DNA of 64,000 nucleotides, taken from the NCBI RefSeq assembly GCF_002995495.1, contig NZ_PVZV01000001.1:620001-684000 (forward strand). Direction: 5' to 3'. Under the pieces are notes generated by a model. The model made no database searches. It was not told the DNA's origin and saw only the letters and a list, made by a program, of their open reading frames with translations. This DNA is from Actinocorallia populi (GTDB taxonomy: Bacteria > Actinomycetota > Actinomycetes > Streptosporangiales > Streptosporangiaceae). The translations under genes were made by a program, and so were the position numbers. The number at the start of each line of letters is the position of its first letter. Positions within the stretch are counted from its first letter, which is position 1. Positions 58,699 to 64,000 of this stretch are shown one piece after another.

Positions 58699-60795
58699 AT
58701 GAAGAGCCTGATCCCTCAGCGCACCGACCGTGCGGCGCTCGGGACCTGGGTGCTCGCTTACCTGGCGGCTGCCTGGTTCTCCATCGTCGTGATCAGGGTG
58801 ATCCCCCACGCCGGTGACTGGCCGGACTACCTCACCCGATGGAACCAGTGGGACGCCGACCGCTTCTGGTGGCTGGCCACCTACGGCTACGACGGCGGCC
58901 CTCCAGGCCGCTACGAGGACTACAGCTGGCCCGCCTTCTTCCCCGGCTACCCCCTGGCGATCCGCCTCGTCGGCCTGATCGTCACCGACTACCGGGCCGC
59001 AGGCCTCTTCATCTCCTTCCTGGCGGGCCCCCTGGCCGCCCTGGCCCTCTCCCGCCTCACCGACCTCTCCCGCCCTTCATCCCTCTTCTCCACCCCCACC
59101 CGCTCTCCCCGTCCCACCCGACCTCGAAATTCCCCCCAAGCCCCTGAGGGCGCCCACGACCCCCTCACCCACCGCCCTTCAGAACCCGCCCTGCCTTTCC
59201 AGAAGCCCGTCGCTCTCCAGCCCTCTCACACCCCCGAAGCCCACCCCTTCCTCACCCGCACCCCTCCCGCGGAGCAGACAACAGGCCGCAAACCGGTCAG
59301 CCACCCCCTCCGCTCTCCCCACACCGCCCCGCTTCCCTCCGAAGCGCCCACCCAGCCCCCCGGCACCTCCGAAGCGACCACCACCCCCTCCACGAACCCC
59401 GATCCCGAGCAACCCACCGCACCGAAAACGACCCCCGAAGACACCCCCACACTCGAGGACGCCCTTCCTGCAGAGCGGGAATCCCTTCCCTCCAAAGACC
59501 TCTCGCCCGACGAGGGTCCCCTGGCCAGGCAGGATTCCTCTGGCAGCGGCTTCCCGAACGGGGAGAGTTCTCGGGCTGAAGAGGGCTTCTCGGCCGGACA
59601 GAGCTCTTCCGCAGGGAGCTCTCCGAACATGGGGAGTCTTCAAGGCACGGGAGCCGCTCCGGGTACAGAGAGCTCTTCGAGCGCGGGGAGTTCTCAGGGC
59701 GCGAAGAGCCTTCGGAATGGGGAGGAGCCTCTGGTCGAGAGGGAAGTCCTGGCCGAGGCCGCTGCTTGGGTGGAACGGGGTGCCGCGGTGGAGAGGGGCT
59801 CCCGGGCCGGGACGGAGCGCCGGTCGGGGACGGGGCGTTGGCCCGGGAAGGGCGCCCGGATGCGCGGAGCCGCGTCGGACGGCTCGACGGGAGTGAGTGA
59901 GCCGGCGTGGAGGCGGGCATCGGAGCGAGACGTCGGGACCACTGTTCTGGAGCGGTCCGATCCCGAATTCCGGTCACAGTCCGGGTCCGGGTCCGGGTCC
60001 GGGGCCGGGTCCGCGGTCGAGGGCGGGAAGAAGGACGAGCGGAAGGGACCGGGGCCGGGGTTCTACGCGGTGCTGGCGCTCGTCACCAGCCCGTGCGCGG
60101 TCTTCCTGTTCGCGGCCTACTCCGAGGCGCTGTTCCTCGCGCTGGCCATCCCCGCATGGCTGCTGGCGAAGAAGGGCCGCTGGGAACTGGCGGTGCTGTG
60201 CGCCGCCGGAGCCTCGGTCGTCCGGATCACCGGACTGTTCCTGGCGCTCGGCCTCATCGTGGAGTTCCTCGTCGGGGAGAACGGCCGCAAGGCCCCCGGT
60301 GGCTGGCGCAACGCCCCGTACCTGGTCACGCCGTTCCTGTCGATCGGCGCCTACATGGGCTACCAGTGGTACCGGACCGGCGACCCGCTGGCCTGGCAGC
60401 ACGCCCAGGAGCAGGGTTGGAACCGCCACACGGTCTGGCCCTGGGAGGCCTTCGAGACCACCTGGTACAACGCCTTCACCATCCAGACCGAGTGGAGCAA
60501 CTCCTTCCGCGTCGAGATCTTCGCCGCCATCGTCGGCGTCCTCCTCGTCCTCTGGCTGCTCTACCGCCGCCAGTGGCCCGAGACCGTCTACATCTCCACC
60601 CAGCTCGCCGCCTTCATGACCTCCAGCTTCTACCTCTCCATAGGCCGAGCCACCCTCCTGTGGTTCCCCCTCTGGATCCTCCTCGGCCACCTCATGAGCC
60701 GCCACCGCTGGTTCACCGGCCTCTACCTCGCCCTCTCCCTCCCCCTGGCCGCCGCCTTCGTGGCCTCCTTCACCCAAGGCCAATGGACCGGCTGA
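58699..60795 (+). CDS. mannosyltransferase-like membrane protein (PIG-V type) with large disordered insert
   Basis: A protein of about 698 residues from ATG at 58699 (or GTG at 58681; numbering here from the GTG). Helix 1 is 20-40, followed by an extracytoplasmic loop with WNQWDADRFWWLATYGYDGG and YSWPAFFPGYPLAIRLVGLI, typical of GPI-mannosyltransferase-like (PIG-V family) GT-C enzymes. A second helix is near 105-125. Residues about 130-458 are a hydrophilic low-complexity insert, first Pro/Thr/His-rich, then Ser/Gly/Glu-rich. Helices resume at 461 (FYAVLALVTSPCAVFLFAAY) and continue to the end, with a loop containing WQHAQEQGWNRHTVWPWEAF. Without the insert the length would be about 370, normal for the family. 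It probably transfers mannose from a polyprenyl donor. The acceptor is unknown. Confidence 0.78.
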   Translation: MKSLIPQRTDRAALGTWVLAYLAAAWFSIVVIRVIPHAGDWPDYLTRWNQWDADRFWWLATYGYDGGPPGRYEDYSWPAFFPGYPLAIRLVGLIVTDYRAAGLFISFLAGPLAALALSRLTDLSRPSSLFSTPTRSPRPTRPRNSPQAPEGAHDPLTHRPSEPALPFQKPVALQPSHTPEAHPFLTRTPPAEQTTGRKPVSHPLRSPHTAPLPSEAPTQPPGTSEATTTPSTNPDPEQPTAPKTTPEDTPTLEDALPAERESLPSKDLSPDEGPLARQDSSGSGFPNGESSRAEEGFSAGQSSSAGSSPNMGSLQGTGAAPGTESSSSAGSSQGAKSLRNGEEPLVEREVLAEAAAWVERGAAVERGSRAGTERRSGTGRWPGKGARMRGAASDGSTGVSEPAWRRASERDVGTTVLERSDPEFRSQSGSGSGSGAGSAVEGGKKDERKGPGPGFYAVLALVTSPCAVFLFAAYSEALFLALAIPAWLLAKKGRWELAVLCAAGASVVRITGLFLALGLIVEFLVGENGRKAPGGWRNAPYLVTPFLSIGAYMGYQWYRTGDPLAWQHAQEQGWNRHTVWPWEAFETTWYNAFTIQTEWSNSFRVEIFAAIVGVLLVLWLLYRRQWPETVYISTQLAAFMTSSFYLSIGRATLLWFPLWILLGHLMSRHRWFTGLYLALSLPLAAAFVASFTQGQWTG

Positions 60796-60993
60796 CCCCG
60801 CCCGAAAGGACACCCACTCTGCCACCCTCGTCCGGAACGAGGCAGGGCCAGGCCCAGGGCGCTGCTGACGCGGGCAGACCTGGGTGCCGCTGACATTGAT
60901 CTCAGTCAACGAAGCGGAGGAGCTATCACCTTCGGCCGCCTTGCCGCTCCCGCCGTCCAGGCCAAGAACCGACTGGGCCGGGGGCGGCTGGGT

Positions 60994-61683
60994 TCAGGGG
61001 AGGGCGAGTGCGGTGAGGGTGGGGATCTGGGGAAGAGGGCCGGGGGCGGGGATGGAGGTGCGGTTCAGCCAGAGGGGATGGAGGCCGGCGTTGGCGGCGG
61101 CTTGGGCGTCGGTTCGGTAGTCGTCGCCGATGTAGAGGGCTTGGGAAGGGGGGATGGCGAGTTCGGCGCAGGCGGTGTGGAAGATGCGGGGGGAGGGTTT
61201 GGCTTCGCCGATGTCGCTGGAGACGATGACCAGGGGAAGGAGGTCGGCCAGGCCTGTGCGATGGAGTTTGTCGTGTTGTTGGGCGGAGTCGCCGTTGGTG
61301 ATGACGCCGAGGCGCAGGCCGGGGCGGGCGGTCAGTGCCTCGAGGGCGGGGCGGGCGTCGGGGTAGGGGCGCCAGGCGTTCTCGTACAGGGTGAGGTAGC
61401 GGGCGAACCAGGCGTCGATGGCGGCGTCGTCGGAGAGGGCCAGGGCGAACTCGTTCGCCAGGGCGCGGACGCGGCGGCGGCGCTGCTCGGTGAATGTCAG
61501 CTCGCCGGCCAGGTAGCGGTCCATCGCGTCCCGTTCCAGGGCGAACCACTGTTCGACCAGTGCGTCGGCGACCGGTGAACCGTCCTGGGAGGCGGTGGTC
61601 GTGACGGCTTCGGCAGCGGCGGCGCGGTGGTCGACGAGGGTGCCGTCGATGTCGAAGAGGACCGCGCTGATCGTTTCGGGCAT
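60994..61683 (-). CDS. HAD-superfamily phosphatase
   Basis: A 229-residue protein from ATG at 61683. The catalytic motif I is LFDIDGTLVDH (nucleophile Asp11, acid/base Asp13). Motif II is LGVITNGDS, motif III Lys is in SDIGEAKPSPRIFHTA, and motif IV is YIGDDYRTDAQAAANAGLHP. An alpha-helical cap lies between motifs I and II (about 20-90). It is a putative small-molecule phosphatase of the HAD subfamily I, substrate unknown. Convergent with the mannosyltransferase-like gene. Confidence 0.87.
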   Translation of the reverse strand: MPETISAVLFDIDGTLVDHRAAAAEAVTTTASQDGSPVADALVEQWFALERDAMDRYLAGELTFTEQRRRRVRALANEFALALSDDAAIDAWFARYLTLYENAWRPYPDARPALEALTARPGLRLGVITNGDSAQQHDKLHRTGLADLLPLVIVSSDIGEAKPSPRIFHTACAELAIPPSQALYIGDDYRTDAQAAANAGLHPLWLNRTSIPAPGPLPQIPTLTALALP

Positions 61684-62130
61684 CGCTTCCCCGTTTCCGC
61701 CGGACGGGGTCGAGCCTAGCGGCCAGGCGGGGCTCGCGGCGGGTGCCGGGCGGAGCTCGCGGAGCGCCAGGACGCGCAGGAAAACGACGGCGAGCCCGGC
61801 AGCGCACACTAGAACGGCTGGAATGTGTGCTCGAACGCGTCCTGCCGGGCCGGTTCGACGGTCCGGGCAGCGCCCGGGGAGAGGCTGGCGAGGCTACGTG
61901 TCGATGGGACCGGAAGCCACTAGGTGGGTCATCCGCGATGTGAGAACCATGGCGTGGAAGCGGCCTGGTCTCCATGAGGACGACGGGATCTCACCATCCG
62001 CCTCATCGAATCCGATCAGGCCGCTGCCGCGCTCCTCGCCGAAATTCCGTGCTCGCCTACAGATGGAGCGGCGTGGTCGGCACTGTGCCTTCGGTTTGCC
62101 GGACACGCCCTGCCCCTCGGCCTTGACCGG
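61684..62130. other. 447-bp gap without a clear gene
   Basis: No intact gene is visible. On the plus strand a start-less open stretch (about 61978-62250) translates to plausible protein sequence at its beginning (TIRLIESDQAAAALLAEIPC, then SPTDGAAWSALCLRFAGHAL). It may be the remnant of another gene. Its 3' half overlaps the frameshifted gene on the other strand. Confidence 0.35.
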
Positions 62131-62905
62131 TCAGGGGAGACGGACGACGGCGACGCCGTGCTGGTCTTCGCCGAAGGACCAGGCGGCGATGAGGTCGCCG
62201 GCGAGGAGACGGGTGCCGAGGGGCGGCCATTGTGGCCGACGGGCAGGTAAAGGGCTCCGCTGGAGCGGGCGTCGAAGGCATCGAAGCAGTGGAAGCGCAG
62301 ATGGTCGCGCAGGGCCTCGTCCCGTACCGCGGCGAGTGCCTTCTCCCACTGCGGTTCGGCGGTCTGGGCACGACCGCCGTTTCCTCCCATGGGAAGGAGG
62401 CGGCCCGGGGCCCAGATGGGTGAAGGTGGCGGCGCGCAGGGCGTCGAAAAGGGTGCCGTCGGTGGCGATGCGCAGGACCGGCGCGATGGCGCACCCATTC
62501 TCAGCGGCCTCGGCCAGATCGACGCGGTGACGGACCAGGAGCGGCGCGAGATCCGCGCCGACGATCGAAACGTCATCGTCGTCGTGCTGCGCGGCCGCCT
62601 CCCGGACATCCTTCACGAAGGAGTCGGTGAATCCCGCCTCGTCCAGCTCACCGAAATACACGAGTGACGCGCTCAGATCGAACCGCCACGCGAATTCCTG
62701 ATGGTCCTCGTCCAGGTAAACCGGGTCGGGCAGCTCCCTCGGCGCCGTGTCGGCGAGGCCCTCCGCGTTCAGCCACCCCCGCCCGGCACGAGTTCGGCGA
62801 GCACTTCACCGCCGTAGTAGGCCGCATAGGTCGCCTCCGCCGAGAACCCGTCGGCCTGCCCAGCAGGATCCCCAGCGCTTCGCCCAGCTCCTCATCCCTC
62901 CCCAT
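62131..62905 (-). pseudogene. frameshifted hypothetical gene
   Basis: Minus-strand coding potential jumps frame several times. The start MGRDEELGEALGILLG is at 62905. A second frame reads YAAYYGGEVLAELVPG and a third WLNAEGLADTAPRELPDPVY. The longest piece (from about 62661) reads MYFGELDEAGFTDSFVKDVR, AEAAENGCAIAPVLRIATDG and ALRAATFTHLGPG. A fourth frame reads DEALRDHLRFHCFDAFDARS, and the end returns to LLAGDLIAAWSFGEDQHGVA. Assembled, it would be about 260 residues of unknown family. At least three small indels have broken it. The neighbouring IS relics suggest real decay and not read error. Confidence 0.6.
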
Positions 62906-63019
62906 GAACCCACCCCACGTTGCCGCTACCTCTCGTCCTGACCCATTTCGAACACTGCATGATCAAATGAAACTTGCTGAGAAAACCTCACTGACCAGCG
63001 GAATTGCTACGACCGACTG

Positions 63020-63400
63020 GGGCAGGCATCGCTGACCTCGACGGGTAGATCATGTGGATGTCCGGAGTCATTCCCAGCTCCATCCATGACCTGAGAGCTT
63101 CCCGAATTGAGGGATTATCTGTGCTCTGGCTGCCTGCGGGCTGCTGGCCAACAAGGGTTACCAGGGAGCCGATCCGATGGTCATTGCCTCATGAAGGATA
63201 AGAACAAGCCGAATCTCGGGAGCAGGCGAATCGCTCACATGCCAAGCTCCGCCGAACCGGGGAGCACGCAAACACCTGGATCAAGCGGTGGGAGATCTTC
63301 ACCAAGCTACGCTGCCGCCCCGCCGCGTCGGTCGTATTGCCAAGGCCATCAACGTCTTGAGCCTTTTCCACCAGCCTTTCGAGGCTGATGATCACAGCAT
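63020..63400 (+). pseudogene. C-terminal remnant of an IS5-type transposase (copy 1)
   Basis: Plus-strand frames read IADLDG, a stop where Gln is expected, then IMWMSGVIPSSIHDLRASRI. After further shifts come LLANKGYQGADPM and EQAESREQANRSHAKLRRTG, EHANTWIKRWEIFTKLRCR. These match the C-terminal half of DDE_Tnp_4 transposases: WVSG-PGS-HDL, the second-Asp region ADKGYQGA, the KQANRSHAKLRGPGERANAQ region, and RILRKLRC. An in-frame stop and at least two indels show it is dead. It is followed directly by the N-terminal part of a second copy. Confidence 0.72.
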
Positions 63401-63492
63401 GATCGCGGGCGGTGTGGCGGCCTGAGAACGCGAAGAAACCCCTGGTAGGACGGTTGATCTCTCACAACCCTCCGCCCAACCAGAGGCTTCGC

Positions 63493-64000
63493 ATGCTTTT
63501 CTATCGTGCTTCGCTGCCGTTGTCGCGCTCGACGCTGAACTACGTGGCCGGCCTGGTCCGCCGGCACCGCAGGTCCATCTCCAGTAAGGGCCGGGCGCTA
63601 CCGCCCGGGCAGCAGGCGCTGATGACACTCGCCCACCTCGAGAAAGGCGAGACGTTCGCCCAGCTCGCAGCTGGTTTCGGAGTCGGGACCACCACCGCCT
63701 GGCGGTACATCAACGAGACCGTCATGCTGCTGTCGGCCCGCTCGCCCAAGCTCGGCCAGGCACTGCACAAGGCCAAGAAGGATCAGGTGCGTCATCTGAT
63801 CCTGGACGGCACCCTCATCCCATCGACCGTGTGAAGGCCGACCGGCCCTTCTACTCCGGAAAACACAGGAAGCACGGCGTCAACCTGCAGGTCATCGCTG
63901 GTCCCGAGGGGCAGATCGCGTGGGTCTCCGGCGCCGGCCCGGCTCGATCCACGACCTGAGAGCCGCCCGCAACTGGGGCGTCATCCGCGCCCTGGCCGCC
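63493..64000 (+). pseudogene. IS5-type transposase, frameshifted and cut by the window edge (copy 2)
   Basis: From ATG at 63493 the frame reads MLFYRASLPLSRSTLNYVAG, the HTH-like region GETFAQLAAGFGVGTTTAWR, and the first catalytic Asp in LILDGTLIPSTV, then stops at 63834. One base lower the sequence continues as DRVKADRPFYSGKHRKHGVN, LQVIAGPEGQIAWVSGAGPA, then shifts again to IHDLRAARNWGVIRALAA at the right edge. The two single-base losses (near 63824 and 63945) inactivate it. The family is IS5 (DDE_Tnp_4). Element ends cannot be defined because the right side lies outside the window. Confidence 0.78.

Noticed and set aside
63493-64000. Programmed frameshifting to make a full-length transposase
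   Set aside because: There are two separate shifts, neither at an A6G or similar slippery run, and one lies in the middle of a conserved motif. Mutation is simpler.

Overview
The window is high-GC actinomycete DNA carrying the chromosomal replication origin. Reading from the origin (oriC, about 24.25-24.85 kb), dnaN-gnd-recF-DUF721(DciA)-gyrB-gyrA-DUF3566-tRNA-Ile runs to the left. dnaA lies on the right flank, followed by rpmH-rnpA-yidD-yidC-khpB(jag)-rsmG-parA-parB. Further right are ddl-like, aminotransferase, GNAT, trxA-trxB, anti-sigma/sigM, a pseudokinase, murJ, DUF6049 and pcnA. This order, the 38-residue DLW-39 peptide, and a murJ and pseudokinase that are separate genes all point to Actinomycetota. 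Streptosporangiales is my best guess, by inference only.

Layout. 0-5 kb: accessory regulators and resistance-type genes (MerR, SDR, MFS pump with its TetR), each with visible operators, then tRNA-Ala and DLW-39. 5.2-14.3 kb: an accessory block (P450, two TetR, two CNNM/hemolysin membrane proteins, a methyltransferase, a 117-residue protein, a pseudokinase-solenoid protein). It lies between tRNA-Ile and the DLW-39/tRNA-Ala pair, which usually sit close together. 14.4-24.2 kb: gyrase and replication genes. 24.2-24.85 kb: oriC with about 18 DnaA-box-like nonamers, and further boxes on either side. 24.85-32.2 kb: dnaA, the membrane-protein biogenesis cluster and parAB. 32.2-34.85 kb: a gene-poor stretch with many parS-like sites in repeated units, one decayed transposase and one small hypothetical gene. 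34.85-50.3 kb: ddl-like, a degenerate repeat field, aminotransferase, GNAT, thioredoxin system, SigM system, MurJ module and tRNA nucleotidyltransferase. 50.3-61.7 kb: bioA, a secreted protein, MFS, inositol-phosphate synthase, PadR, a class A PBP, a mannosyltransferase-like protein with a large disordered insert, and a HAD phosphatase. 61.7-64 kb: decaying DNA with a frameshifted gene and two broken IS5-type transposase copies.

Functionally, DnaA/DnaN/RecF/DciA/gyrase start and sustain replication, and ParA/ParB with the parS field segregate the origin. RnpA/YidD/YidC/KhpB handle tRNA processing and membrane insertion. SigM/anti-SigM/TrxAB form a stress-redox unit. MurJ, the pseudokinase, Ddl and the PBP belong to peptidoglycan synthesis. 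The most unusual items are the parS array built from repeated units, the pseudokinase-solenoid protein, the roughly 330-residue hydrophilic insert in the mannosyltransferase-like protein, the P450/TetR pair whose GTG start codons sit inside a shared palindrome, and the 36-kb degenerate repeat field.
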